From Rugalucina vietnamica (lineage: Eukaryota; Mollusca; Bivalvia; Lucinida; Lucinidae), in assembly GCA_964017185.1 (NCBI GenBank), contig OZ024877.1:630501-694500 (forward strand): a DNA stretch of 64,000 bases. Direction: 5' to 3'. The notes under the pieces were generated by a model. The model was not told the origin of the DNA. It was given only the letters and a program-made list of their open reading frames with translations, and did not search any database. The position numbers were made by a program, and so were the translations under genes. The first letter of the stretch is position 1, and the number at the start of each line of letters is the position of its first letter. Of this stretch, positions 15,521 to 26,805 are shown piece by piece.

Positions 15521-16136
15521 AGCGGTTTAAAGATTTGCAGACTTAAATTGGCTTCGATAGACCTGATGCGATTTTTCTAACATCCCTGCAAAGTTCGCTT
15601 CAGTATCTCAAATATAGCAAAAAAAATAAAAAAATAAATAAAATAAAAAATAAAAAAAAAAAAAAGAAATAAAAATAAACAAAAAAAAAAAAAAAAACTC
15701 TATCGGTAGCGTTGGAAGTGTCGTTAAGTTTATATAGTTTAAACAAAGGTTAAATCGAGATTATCGACAAGCGTTATTTGTTTGTTTGTTTGTTTGTTCT
15801 TCTATCTCCTCGGCAATTTCAGGCCGCCGCTTCGTTATACATGTAATATATTGCCGGATGACACGATAATCGCTATATGCTTATTGCATACGGAAAAGCA
15901 TGAATTAAAAATACCCAGTATATTATATATATATATATGCAAGGATTGAATTACATAATGCATCAATAAGCCTTTATGGCTTGGTTGGATGGTTGTTATA
16001 TTTCAAGCACTTGTTGGATGTCATGACATCCTCATTTTGGGTAAAAGTCCCATAAAGTTGAGGCAGCGTCCCGACATGACCTTGGCTGTTGACTGGGACG
16101 TAAAGCATCAACTCAAATAAACAAACATAATGCATG
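15521..16136. other. Non-coding: A-rich tract and repeat fragment
   Basis: An A/AAT-rich tract lies at about 15,616-15,697, and (TTTG)n at about 15,778-15,797. A short interspersed repeat at about 16,040-16,110 contains CCCGACATGACCTTGGCTG, which recurs reversed at about 25,325-25,400. No gene is seen. Confidence 0.5.
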
Positions 16137-16883
16137 TGTGACGGGATAGCCTCCCTTGGAAAATTACGTTGGTGCAACGTATTAGCGGCATATTGAGTGC
16201 TTGTCATATGTAAATTTCAAACTTGAAACTTTGTGAAGCGAGTAAATGTTGAGTATATAGCGCAGTAAACTACCCTTGGTGGATGAGCATGCTTTTCCAC
16301 TGACGGGGTTTGCTGCGGCTCGGCTCGGCTGTTCGCTACATTTGGTGGCAGCGGTGGGATAATGACAACTGCCAGACTCATGTAGTTTCCAGTCCAAGAC
16401 TCGGGACGAGTCTTCTCGGAGGGGGAAGTAATGTGACGGGATAGCCTCCCTTGGACAAATACGTTGGTGCAACGTGTTAGCGGCATATTGAGTGCTTGTT
16501 ATATGTAAATTTCAAACTCGAAACTTTGTGAAGCGAGTAAGTGTTGAGTATATAGCGCAGTAAACTACCCTTGGTGGATGAGCATGCTTTTCCACTGACG
16601 GGGTTTGCTGCGGCTCGGCTCGGCTATTCGCTACATTTGGTGGCAGCGGTGGGATAATGACAACTGCCAGACTCATGTAGTTTCCAGGCCAAGACTCGGG
16701 ACGAGACGGGATAGCCTCCCTTAGAAAAATACGTTGGAGCAACGTATTAGCGGCATATTGAGTGCTTGTTATATGTAAATTTCAAACTCGAAACTTTGTG
16801 AAGCGAGTAAGTGTTTAGTATATATAGCGCAGTAAACCACTCTTGGTGGATGAGCATGCTTTTCCACTGACGGGTTCGTTACA
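16137..16883 (+). mobile_element. Miniature LTR retrotransposon (TRIM-like) tandem: three LTRs
   Basis: LTR1 is 16,137-16,340 and LTR2 16,432-16,635, each 204 bp, starting TGTGACGGG and ending CGCTACA. LTR3 (16,705-16,883) lacks its first bases and an internal GC-rich piece. The 91-bp internal part (16,341-16,431) has a primer binding site TGGTGGCAGCGGTGGGAT, complementary to the 3' end of tRNA-Leu(AAG), and a purine tract GGAGGGGGAAG before LTR2. The second internal part is only 69 bp. CATG flanks the array on both sides (16,133-16,136 and 16,884-16,887), a possible 4-bp target duplication. No coding capacity, so it would need another element's enzymes. Confidence 0.8.
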
Positions 16884-16889
16884 CATGTA

Positions 16890-17006
16890 ATGAAACTTCT
16901 CGAAAAATGAAATAGAATGTTAACTTCTTGAAAAGTGAATCTGAAAGTTAACTTCTACAAAAGTGAAACTGAAAGTTAACTTCCACAAAGTGAAACTGAA
17001 AGTTGA
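16890..17006. repeat. Minisatellite of about 30 bp, four units
   Basis: Units of the form GTTAACTTC...AAAAGTGAAACTGAAA repeat four times directly after the LTR array. The repeats are imperfect and non-coding. Confidence 0.6.
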
Positions 17007-17399
17007 ACATAAAATGAGACTTTTTGGACCGGAAACAGTTACTCATAACTGTAATTGTAACAGAAGGTCGTTAATAGAAGTATCAGGGATAAAAGTAAGT
17101 AATTTTCGTTGATTATTTTCATAGATCTATACTTCTGTGATAACCGCTTTCTGTCGTTTTAAAAGTAGGTCATTTTAATATTTCGATAGTTTACATAGTT
17201 ATATGATTATCGATTTTAATATATTGAATTGCAAAACAAAGCTAAAAGTATAAAGGATTTCTACAATGGATTTCAAATTTCATTGGCATGTGATAACCGT
17301 AAATGTGAATTTTATCTGTAAAATATTCTCTTGATTGCTTAAACTGTCAAACTAATGAGTAATATACCTAAGCAAAAGCAAAGTATCGTTTATTAATTT

Positions 17400-17570
17400 G
17401 AGCCACTGCATGAGAAAACAAACAATTGCATACTAGGCGAAAACAAAGCCGCAGATCAGCTGTGCACTGCTCGGATAGTACAATTCTTCTTCTTAAATCC
17501 GAAATTTCAAGATTCTAGCCTGCTTCTGTGACTGTACAGGCCGGTTTGTGCCAGACCTGGTCGGAATCCA
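17400..17570 (-). repeat. Interspersed repeat (GAAAAC...CCGGTTTGTGCCAG family)
   Basis: Reverse-complement relatives occur at about 25,135-25,265 and 30,870-31,080. At about 24,815-24,835 its end is interrupted by a copy of the reverse-transcriptase tail repeat. Class unknown. Confidence 0.45.
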
Positions 17571-17714
17571 AATTGTTGGGTTTCTCATGTATAGGCTCAT
17601 TATTTTTATCGTGTTAAGTACAGTGTAGTCGTTTCAAAACCATGGAAAGTTTGATTCGAAAGTTTTATTCAAGCTTTGCCTATTGGAATGTTTTACAGAC
17701 ATTAAAACAACAAG

Positions 17715-19942
17715 ATGCCACGGTCACAGACTTATGCAAACAACTCCTATAACCGGAGTGTTGGTAGGGTCGGGATGCCGATGGGAAGCTGTGTCATATC
17801 TCGAGGAAGCTCGAACGGCGGTTGCGGTGGCGGTGGGTCTTACGGTGGATATTCGACGGGATCTACCGGAAGTCCCGGGTCGTACGGTTTGAACGTCGGG
17901 AGTAGCAGCGGCGGTACGAAAACCTATGTCGACAACGCCTATAACAGACGTGTAGGTAGGGTCGACATGCCAGTAGGTAGCTGTGTCATATCGAAAAGCA
18001 GGTCGGGTGGCGGTGATAGTGGCGGCTCCTTTGGATATCATAGCGCTAGCTCCGTGTCATACGTTGCAAAATCCGTGGCAGATATCAGCGTCAGAACATA
18101 CGTCAACAATGCTAGCAACAGACGTATTGGTCGAGTGGGAGAACCAGTAGGCACCATGCCAGTTTCTAAAACTAGCTATTCTCCGACTTCCAGTTCGCAT
18201 GAGCACTCTGAAACCAAAACGTATGTGGATAATGCTTACAACAGGAAGCATGGTCGAGTTGGTCTTCCTGTTGGTACTGCGGTGGTCTCGAAAAATGGAT
18301 CGATGTCGAGAGCAAGCGAGCGTCCTGTGACGAGTGGAGCCGACGTTAGGGTTTACGTTGATAATCCATTCAACAGGAGACTTGGTCGTGTCGGTAAAAC
18401 AGTCGGTACCATGGTCTACTCGAGAAAATCCAACAGTTCCGACGGAAAACCGAGCGTGAGCATGCGAACGTACGTTGACAACGCCGCAAATCGGCGTCTG
18501 GGTCGGGTTGGGAAACCACTGGGTTGTATGCCTAGTTCGAGGAAGAGCAAAGATACAGTGTCCACGAAAGAATGGATTGACAAGATCCAGAGAGACGATG
18601 AAGAGGTAAGTTACAGCTCTGCGGCTTAGTCATAGACTCGCATATAACTTGTAAGTCAAAGAGAATAATTAAAAATTGTTCACGATCAAATCATTGTCAA
18701 TTTTCAACTTGAAACATAATTTCATGGGTACCTGATGTCCTGATCGATATTCTGATACAGTGTATATTTTTAGGGAATTGTGCTCCTTGTGCCATATCTA
18801 AGCAATCAATGTAAATACATGTAGATCGAAATTGTTGAAAGGCATGCCATGCTTAAGAAATATTTAGTCTTTTTATAGCAGTATCTATTCAGATGTATTT
18901 TACGTTCTGATTGCAGCTCTTTGATCTTTCTGACACTTATTATGATGCACCGTATCCTGACACGGACTATACAGCCGAGAACAACCTAGCCTTAGAAGAA
19001 GCCATCTTGTATCTCAACAGAAAGCTCGAGGGAGTAAAATGGGAAAGTCAGGCACGGTCTCAGTCGAGCAAGCGCACCATGTCTCCTAAATCGTTAGCCA
19101 GTGATTATAATGGGGAGAAAATCAACTTCCAGGAGATCGAGCTAGGGTTACAGATCGGCCAAGGAGGGTTTGGTGATGTTTACTCCGCTACGTGGAGAAA
19201 TGCCACCGTCGCTGTGAAGAAGCTAAGGGTTCAGAGGGTGTCCAAACGACGACTTCAAGATTTCACATCCGAGGTCCTGAAGTTCTGCCAACTTGACCAC
19301 CCCAACATCGTCAAGTTTATCGGCGCATGCGTCGTGACCCCTAATCTCGCTATCGTAATGGAATACATGCAGACGAACCTTTTCGACGCTTTGCACTTTG
19401 ATGCTGTTGATTTCTCTGACGCAGCACGTTGGTCCATTTTGCGTCAGACCACATCCGGTCTATCGTACCTCCACGAAGGAAAGATGGCTCATTGCGACCT
19501 TAAGTCACAGAACGTCCTGTTGAATGATGTTCAGGAAGAGAATGTTGTCGCTAAAATCACAGACTTCGGCCTCAGTATGGTCAAGAACGACACGGAGACA
19601 TCGCAGTCACAGCGACCGGAAGAGCTAGTCCGCAACATCGGAACACCTCGGTGCTCTGCACCGGAAGTGCTTCGTGGTGAGTTTCTGTCACTACGGGCGA
19701 TGACGCAAGCCGACATCTACTCGCTGGCTCTCATAATTTACGAGGTAATGACCGAAGAGGAGCCTTTCTACAACATGTCATACGCCCAGTTGCAGAGACA
19801 GGTCGGGGATGGCGGCAGAACACCGGATATCCCCGATGACGTCACACTCGATGGGGATCTCCAAGAGATCATGGAAGCGTGCTGGAATTTTGATCCTCAG
19901 AAGCGTCCAAATGTGGAAGATGTGCTTGACGTGTTAAATTGA
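17715..19942 (+). CDS. TKL-type protein kinase with six N-terminal YVDN repeats, two exons
   Basis: Exon 1 is 17,715-18,605 and exon 2 18,917-19,942, phase 0, about 638 aa. Exon 1 holds six repeats of about 45-55 aa built on TYVDNAYNRRxGRVGxPVG. Exon 2 holds a kinase domain: glycine loop GQGGFGDVYSATW, Lys in VAVKKL, Glu in FTSEVLKF, catalytic loop HCDLKSQN, DFGLS, APE (SAPEVLRG) and a C-lobe DIYSLALIIYE. The HRD arginine is replaced by Cys, making it a non-RD kinase, though the catalytic Asp is kept. It looks like a host gene, probably for signalling. AATAAA lies 16 bp after the stop. The true start could be further upstream if more exons exist. Confidence 0.82.
18606..18916 (+). other. Intron of the YVDN-repeat kinase gene
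   Basis: Donor GAAGAG|GTAAGT and acceptor TTCTGATTGCAG|CTC, 311 bp, phase 0. Without splicing exon 1 stops seven codons past the donor. Confidence 0.8.
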
Positions 19943-19957
19943 GAATTTAATGGCAGT

Positions 19958-19963
19958 AATAAA
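19958..19963 (+). terminator. Poly(A) signal of the kinase gene
   Basis: AATAAA begins 16 bp after the stop codon. Confidence 0.5.
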
Positions 19964-20191
19964 CAGTTAGTTCCTGACATATGACAAGTTTCTTAACAAA
20001 CGTAGATCTTCAAAATTGTATAGGAAAACAAAAACACGATCTTAAATGCCATTGTCAATCCATTTTAAAAATGAGCATTATTTATTAATATTGATCAGGG
20101 ACAATTCGAAAAAATGTACATATACTTGTTTACTCAAAAGCCAATTTTCCCGTTGTGGCATGAAGTCCCATTGGTGTCATTAAATCTATGA

Positions 20192-20450
20192 GAAGGTACA
20201 AGTACGCAACGCTCAGGAAAAGGCGCAATCAGAAAAAGATTCCCACTCCAAAAACCGAGACGGGGAAAATCAAACTAACAATACGGTACTTATACCATGA
20301 AAACATTTCGTAAGCCGAATGAGCAGCTACTTTACCAATAGGTGGCCACTCAGTTACCTAAACTTAACTAAAAATATGATAACATGCATAAGGCACCAAC
20401 AGCACAAAAATTTAAAACACCAAGACATAAAACAATAAGAACCACCACAG
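20192..20450 (-). mobile_element. RT-element 3' tail repeat, minus copy
   Basis: Contains the hallmark CAGGAAAAGGCGCAATCAG and GGTGGCCACTCAGTTACC of the repeat shared with the reverse-transcriptase element at 36.1-37.9 kb. A more diverged related piece follows at about 20,620-20,715. Confidence 0.7.
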
Positions 20451-21197
20451 AAGCCGTATTTGATTTTTTTTTTCAAAATACTCGTGATTGGTACTAATGA
20501 AACTGGCGCTATGAACCTGTATAGATTACCGATTGTGATTCGGAGGGTTTTATTTTTAAGTATACTGTGCCAGATAAAAAGTGGTGACATCAGAGCTAAA
20601 GCCCAACATTGAAAGTCCAGTTGGGAAACAACCAAACTGGGTAAAACATACTCATACAATGAGAACATACGATAAGCAGAGCGAGAGGCTGGCCAGCTAC
20701 CGTCTCTTAAGGTGCCGCTTTCAGTCTGGTTCAGATAATTTAAGAATTGGTTTATAAAAGATAATGTGGTTGTGGCAGGCATCGCCAGTCATTTTTCATT
20801 CATGTCGAGATAGAATCACCGCACTCTATAGACCAAGTGCCTGTCTATTTTCTGACACTCCTGAAGTATATAGAGAAAACACTGTGATAGCTTTGTTTTA
20901 AAAATAAACACATTCTAGTCTGAGTCATCTATGATATCATGCTGTTTATAACCAAAAACGCAGAAAACCAAACAACAACAAAAAAAAAAAAAACAATTTA
21001 TTTAATAATAACAGATCTAATATCAAGCTAACTTGTAGCAGAGTAATTACAAAATTCTGATATTGAAACCAAAATATTTAGGGTTAAATGATCTCAGTTT
21101 TATCTTAAATGATCTCAAATCTTAAATGATCTTAAATGATCTCAGTTTTATTTTTATTTGCTATTACTGCAGCTGGTGTTGTGCCGTATGGCGGCCC
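20451..21197. other. Non-coding, repeat remnants
   Basis: AT-rich sequence with an A-tract near 20,980-20,994 and short duplications of AAATGATCT near 21,085-21,150. No gene is supported. Confidence 0.4.
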
Positions 21198-21520
21198 TAA
21201 AATGTCTCCCCGTACATCATCCATAGTGCAGATTATATTTTCCTTTTGATTTTTTGAGATCGGAGAGGGTATTTTGAGAAATTAGAAAATTATTATCGGT
21301 TTAGATTCATATTCTAACCAACGTTTAATAAATTTGGCCCCATTTTGATTACTGGTCTTTCTATCGACAACCCTGTTGAAAGTTGTAAAATAACAGTAAT
21401 TCCCTTTGTCGCAAAGTTGCCAAATCTAAAGGGTCACTGAAGAAGCTTGAATAGTCGAAACCGCGGTATGGCCCATCACCTTTATTATAAATATTCTCAT
21501 TGCTCTTAAATGATCTCAGT
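21198..21520 (+). repeat. Interspersed repeat ending GAAACCGCGGT
   Basis: About 320 bp beginning CATCATCCATAGTGCAGAT and ending with a GAAGAAGCTTGA...GTCGAAACCGCGGTATGG block. Other copies lie at 28,445-28,735 (minus), 29,100-29,425 (plus) and a short piece at about 54,095-54,150 (minus). Confidence 0.65.
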
Positions 21521-21912
21521 TTTAGTTTTATTAATTAACAAATATGTCCGGTAGACGAAATATTTCCATCGGTATTCCGTTAGGCCTGTCACGGGAGTGG
21601 AGCGAGGTCACTAACGTGTATCGGAGTGCAGCCCAGAATTTCAATCATTCCTTAAGTTAAGGCCTCTTTAGCGGTTTAAGTTAAGTTTATACCTTAGCTA
21701 GGATTTTCCTTAAAAAGTGCATTTGTAATACACTTCATGACCGTCCTTTACTAAGGAGAAGTTTCCGTAAAAACTTAACGAACCGTTCCGGGAACAGTCG
21801 AAAACCTTACCGGAGCAACACGAAAATTTAATAATTTTACATCGCGTAAGCGGCATAATACATAGACAAAAGATTTTGAATATCAACATTGGTTTATTAT
21901 ATATTCCACGTT

Positions 21913-21998
21913 AGACTTTGTGGTGCAGTGGATAACACGCCCGTCTCGCAATTGCAACTTGTAACGTGGGGTCTGAGTTCGAAACCTGCTAGTGTTGA
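21913..21998 (+). tRNA. tRNA-like sequence (pseudo-tRNA or SINE head)
   Basis: An A-box match TGGTGCAGTGG (21,921-21,931) and a B-box match GTTCGAAAC (21,977-21,985) are spaced as in a tRNA. A T-run follows at about 22,001. The acceptor stem does not pair well, so this is not a functional tRNA. The 5' half resembles tRNA-Arg. Confidence 0.4.
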
Positions 21999-22348
21999 TT
22001 TTTTTTCTTGTCATTTTTATTTTTGTTTCTTTATTACCCTTATACATTCCTTATGTTTTGCTTTTAAATTGAGTAATTTTCGAGCCGTACTTGTGCCCTG
22101 CAGTGAAAATACATCATAGCAACACACACACATATATGTACACAGCCTCTCGAAGACAAATGTGGTGATGGAAATAACCCAAGGAAACATGATTTCATCA
22201 TAATAATAATGATGACTGCAAACAAAATATAAAGGTTAGATCCTTCGGAAAGCAGCGAAAACACTCAAAAAGAGAAGTAGTAAGGATTGTATTGCGCTAT
22301 TTCGGGTGATGAACCCTCATCAGTGAATTTATAAACCGACAACGAAAT

Positions 22349-22672
22349 CTAGACAAGGCTATAAAGTTCGATATGTGCGATATAGTTTTTCCTCTCAGAT
22401 TCTAATTTTGCAAACGCGCGCCCGGGTAGCCCGAGTGCATTGATTGCTGTAATCTGTGGCGAGAGGCCATAGATTAAGAACCTTCTCCCGCCGTTTTGGT
22501 TTCGAAACCAGACACATTCAGTACGGGACCCCGCCGATTCAAGTGGGGCCGTGAGAAATAGATGTTCTGCTGTACCTCCAGGTTTAGCTTTTAACTGAGT
22601 GACCGACCACCCGATGATTGGTTGATTGCTATATGTACGTAGGTCTGGGCATGCCCAGAAAAAGTGGTCCAT
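22349..22672 (-). other. Unidentified 107-codon ORF
   Basis: A GC-richer island in AT-rich surroundings gives an open frame starting MDHFFWACPDLRTYS. I recognise no family and see no splice or promoter support. It may be a transposon remnant. Confidence 0.2.
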
Positions 22673-22752
22673 ACATATAAGCTTAAGTCATTTATTTGGG
22701 TGGTGATATTTTGAAGCACATGTCTCCAGTCATGACATTCAAATGTTAGGTA

Positions 22753-23339
22753 GAAAGGACTAGGGCATTTAACGCCTGATTTTGGCCTCAGATTTTGCTA
22801 AAAAATAAATTTTGGAATTTAGGTGAGAAAACTATTCCTTAAAACAGCCATACGTCTCCTCTATTAAAAACAAGAACAAGTACTTCATTTATCCTACAAG
22901 CGTTGCCATGGCAACGCCCAGAAGAACCATAGATAGAGCACATTCTGCAATTTTTGGTCTATTTTGGACCATTTCTGAACACATTTTTTAATTTTTAAGT
23001 GCCAGCCCAAACTCCGAACAAAATTATACTCAGCATACAATATCTCTGGATGATACTTCATAATTATTTCACAATAAGAAATTGTTCGTCGCGTGGGCCG
23101 GTAGTTGAAAACAATGTTGAATGGTGAAAAATAGACCCAAAATTGCAAAAAGTGATATTTCTATGGTTTTCGGAGCGTTGCCATGGCAACACCTGTAATT
23201 TGAATGTGATAGTTGTGCTAGAGTTTATAAGCAGGGACCTATACCTGCTATTTGCAATACGTTTCTCCTCAAATTTCCAAAATTCAGTTTTTTATCAACA
23301 CATGAGGCCGAAATCAGGCCTTAAATTCCCTAGGCCTTT
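22753..23339. repeat. Foldback element with two GTTGCCATGGCAAC palindromes
   Basis: The outer arms (AAAGGACTAGGGCATTTAA left; AAAGGCCTAGGGAATTTAA for the reversed right end) are imperfect inverted repeats of about 70-80 bp. Each arm also carries CGTTGCCATGGCAAC (near 22,902 and 23,177), which matches the palindromic RFX X-box. Confidence 0.55.
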
Positions 23340-23541
23340 CATAAAACTGAAGCAACGTACCAACGTACCAACGTAAACATATCTGTTGAGAGGGACGTAG
23401 ATCTAAAGCAACATGTCAAATAATCAAATGAAAAGGCAAATTTAGTCAACACATTACCGGTAAAGGTCCATGGAAGCAATGCTAATATCCCGACATGACT
23501 AAAAACTGTTGACTGAGTGGTTAAGCCACTGAGTGGTTAAG

Positions 23542-23545
<4 letters not shown>

Positions 23546-23581
<36 letters not shown>
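23546..23581. repeat. (CA)n microsatellite
   Basis: Uninterrupted CA dinucleotides followed by an A-run. Confidence 0.9.
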
Positions 23582-23586
<5 letters not shown>

Positions 23587-23893
23587 AAAAAAAGTAAAAT
23601 CGGCGAAAACTGTGATACGTATGTTACGTAGCGTTGCCCGGTTACATAAGGTGCTTAAATATATTGTCAAAACTCCGTGAATAATGCATAAATTGGGCAC
23701 TTTTTGTATTGCCTAAGTAAAATCTTAACTTAAGGTAGCTATCGAGTAACCTTAAATATTTAAGGATTTCCTCAAGTTAAGGTCTACCTTAAAGTAAAAA
23801 AATCGATTGTAATGCACTTTTCTCGAATTTAAGGAAAATCTTAAGTTAAGGTCTACCTTAAGAGTTAAGGAAGCATTGTAATTCTGGGCCCAG

Positions 23894-24381
23894 ATTAGCT
23901 AGCTGATCTAAATGTCAGGGTGTTGATTAAAATGTTGGTGGTGGGGGGATTTATGGGCTCATACCTGATCTCCTCGAAGAATTTAGTCTTCTTAGTGAAG
24001 GCTTCCTGTGATGTACTACACAAGGGCACAACCCGGAGGAAGTAGGACTTTAAGGTCTTTTTAAAACAACAGATAACGTTTGGAGTTCATGGATGTTAAA
24101 TAGCGAGGCTGCCGTGACATAGCATACCTTCCCATTGTGAAATCTTACCCAAAACAAACAGTTTTTATCAGCCTTTTTCATAACATTTACTTCCGGGTTC
24201 ATAAAACACACTATGGGATCGACAATGGTTATGGCATGGACAGTAGATGTTTAGAAAAACATTTCCAAGAAAGGGACAAATTCTAAATTGTGCACGTTGT
24301 ATTATATAAAACAGCATTGCCTATTGACACGGCTGTCCACATGCGCTCGACGACTGGGGCATTTATTTTTTTTTATTTAGT

Positions 24382-24424
<43 letters not shown>

Positions 24425-24842
24425 TTTGTATTTTTACCCTTTTGAAGACCCAAATGATAAGTTCATGCAATTACTTAACCCTTACAACCTTTTCTATCAA
24501 TCCTCAATTAACCCTCGTCTATGGGCTACTATATAAATAAGGCCGGAAACGCGGTGTCCTAGTTTTATTGAGATCAGGGGATTCCCCGCATCTGAAACTC
24601 ATACTTCTCCATAATGCTGGATTTAATCTCATGAGCACCTTTGTAAAAGGTCTCATCCATTGCCTTCAGCAGAAGAATCAATCCAGATGTTTTTGTGGAC
24701 AACATATTAAGAAACTCAGATCTTCAGAACACATGGTCTTCTTGTGTAACGCAAATGCTCAAACGGCAAACTTGAGTGAAAGGGGCTATATCTCGTGATA
24801 TTGTGTGTAATATTTGAGCCGCTTCGTGAGAAAACCAACAAT
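23894..24842. other. Non-coding; (TTTA)n microsatellite
   Basis: (TTTA)n at about 24,380-24,428. Remaining sequence shows no supported gene. Confidence 0.5.
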
Positions 24843-25127
24843 GTCGATACTTCTGTGGTGGTTCTTTTTGTTTTTGTTTTATGTCTTGGTGTTTAAAAAA
24901 AAAATTTGTGCTGTTGGCGCCTTATGTATGTTTTCTTATTTTTAGTTAAGTTAAGGTAACTGAGTGGCCACCTATTGGGAAAATAGCTGCTCATTCGGCT
25001 TACGATATGTTTCATGGTATAAGTACCTGACTGTTAATTTGTTTTTTTCCCACCTCGGTTTTAGGAGTGGGAATCTTTTTCTGATTGCGCCTTTTCCTGA
25101 TCTTTGCCTACTTGTACCTTTTTTTTA
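24843..25127 (+). mobile_element. RT-element 3' tail repeat, plus copy
   Basis: A 5'-truncated copy from GTCGATACTTCTGTGGTGG to GCCTACTTGTACC, inserted into the interspersed repeat family seen at 17,400. Confidence 0.75.
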
Positions 25128-26546
25128 ACAGGTCCGACACAAACCGGGCTGTACAGCCATAGAAGGCAGCTAGAATCTTGAATCTTCGGATTTAAAAAGA
25201 AGAGGGTTACCGCGAAGCTGATCTGCGTCTTTGTTTTCACCTATCAAATTTTTGGTTTTCTCCTGAGGCGGCTCCTTTATCATGTACGAGATAGAATGGG
25301 TAGATGGAACATACAAATCTAGGTTGGTTGGTTGATTGGGGTTTTACGTCCCACCAACAGCTAAGGTCATATGGAGATGGGACCTCGGTTTATAGTCCCA
25401 TCCGATGTACTGGAGGAGCCCGGGATGTATGTAACCTGAAAAATACTTTTGACATCTTAATGCTTTATTAGTGGCAAATCATTATTAGACTTATTTGGAG
25501 TAATTCCGAATTTCAGATATTTCGGACCAGGTGTGCACTGTCACTTAGGCCCTATAGTGTCTGGGAAGTGACGTCATTGTTTTTACTGCAGCGTTGATTT
25601 TGTACACTCAACCTCACCAGCGCGATTTAGAATCTTAGATACACATTTCATTTGCCTTAATGACAATTTTACAAAGTCCCATTTTTGTCTCCGGAGTCTG
25701 TTTGGTGTTGTGTAATTTCGAATTCGATTTTTTTTTTATTTTAATGCAATCCTACATGGCAGTAACGTAGCGCTCTGACATCGGTATCAACCGACTTAAT
25801 AAATTGGAACGATCAAATAATCTTATTGTTTCAGAACAAAATACGTTAGCCAATAACTGATTTAAGAGCCCTTAAATATTTTATAAGTGCAGAGCGCAAA
25901 TAAAAGGACATCCCGGATGCACGTAACGATGACAAATTAAATGAGATCGCGCACTACAGTATAAACGGTAGGAATTCCAAAACAAAATGATACGTATATA
26001 ATTTATAACCATGTTAACACTTGTGAGCTTTTAACGACATAAGTCTACCTTATTTATGATCAAACCAAGTACATTTGAAGTACCAACCCAGACACCAGGC
26101 GGCAAAGAAAAAGACAATAAGAGGGACAACGAGATAAACAAACAATATAAACAGCAGTACGATAAGTTTCTTCCCAGCAAGGCAAATATGGCAGTAGGCG
26201 AAATATGAAAGTATAAAGCTTTTGAAGGGTCAGTTAAGAAAGTATTGTATATATTGGAAGACTGGGACTGGCGTGTTTATGGATGTTTCCTTCATAATGG
26301 GAATCTCAGATATAGATATCTCACGACGCATTTCATGTTAAATATATATGTTATGATGAAAACCGTTACAACCAAATAAAATAGACTCGTTTCCGTTTTA
26401 TTATACATGAAATGTTTATTTGACGCATTCACGTGACTTGCAGTGTCCCGTTTACTTCTAACCTTTGACACGAATATAGACCATGTTCAGTCATCAATAT
26501 CAACATGATAAATGAATCTTTTATAATAACCGAATGTTAAAGTTAA
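25128..26546. other. Non-coding repeat remnants
   Basis: Holds the second half of the interrupted repeat (25,135-25,265), and a GGGGTTTTACGTCCCACC-type repeat piece (25,325-25,430). No gene is seen. Confidence 0.4.
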
Positions 26547-26559
26547 ATGAATGTTCAAC

Positions 26560-26805
26560 CGACTGCCACATTAACTCCCCTAGTCACTGAGATGCATGTC
26601 GACTGCTTACATATGGCGCCACAAGCAGGCGCAGTTCGCTGGAATATATCCCTCACAGGTACCCATTTATACACCTGGGTGGAGAGGAGCAATGTTTGTA
26701 AAGTGACTTGCTCAAGGACACAACCAAACAACTAAATGGCCGAGCTGGAATTCGATCCTGGGTCCTCCGTATCCGAAGACCAACGCTCTACTAGCCTTGT
26801 AATCT
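26560..26805 (-). mobile_element. tRNA-derived SINE with conserved central domain
   Basis: On the minus strand a tRNA-like head (A-box-like TAGTAGAGCGTTGG; B-box-like GGATCGAATTCC, about 26,745-26,800) leads into CAAGTCACTTTACAAACATT and CACCCAGGTGTATAAATGG. I recall this central segment as shared by several metazoan SINE families. It is diverged and probably inactive. Confidence 0.6.

Larger units (their letters stand above)
21628..23893. mobile_element. Candidate non-autonomous DNA transposon with inverted CCCAGAATT ends
   Basis: The left end reads CCCAGAATTTCAATCATTCC and the right end, reversed, CCCAGAATTACAATGCTTCC; both are followed by several CTTAAGTTAAGG-type sub-terminal repeats. 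The ends face each other and are about 2.27 kb apart. No transposase is visible; the interior holds a tRNA-like sequence, a foldback and a CA microsatellite. Confidence 0.5.

Noticed and set aside
16182..16742. Repeated minus-strand frames sharing a PESWTGNYMSLAVV-type sequence
   Set aside because: They are antisense reads of the LTR and short internal region; the LTR, primer-site and purine-tract explanation fits better.
21913..21998. Functional tRNA gene
   Set aside because: A and B boxes are present, but the acceptor stem does not pair and the anticodon arm is poor.
26547..26735. A 62-codon plus-strand ORF
   Set aside because: It overlaps the central domain of a minus-strand tRNA-derived SINE.
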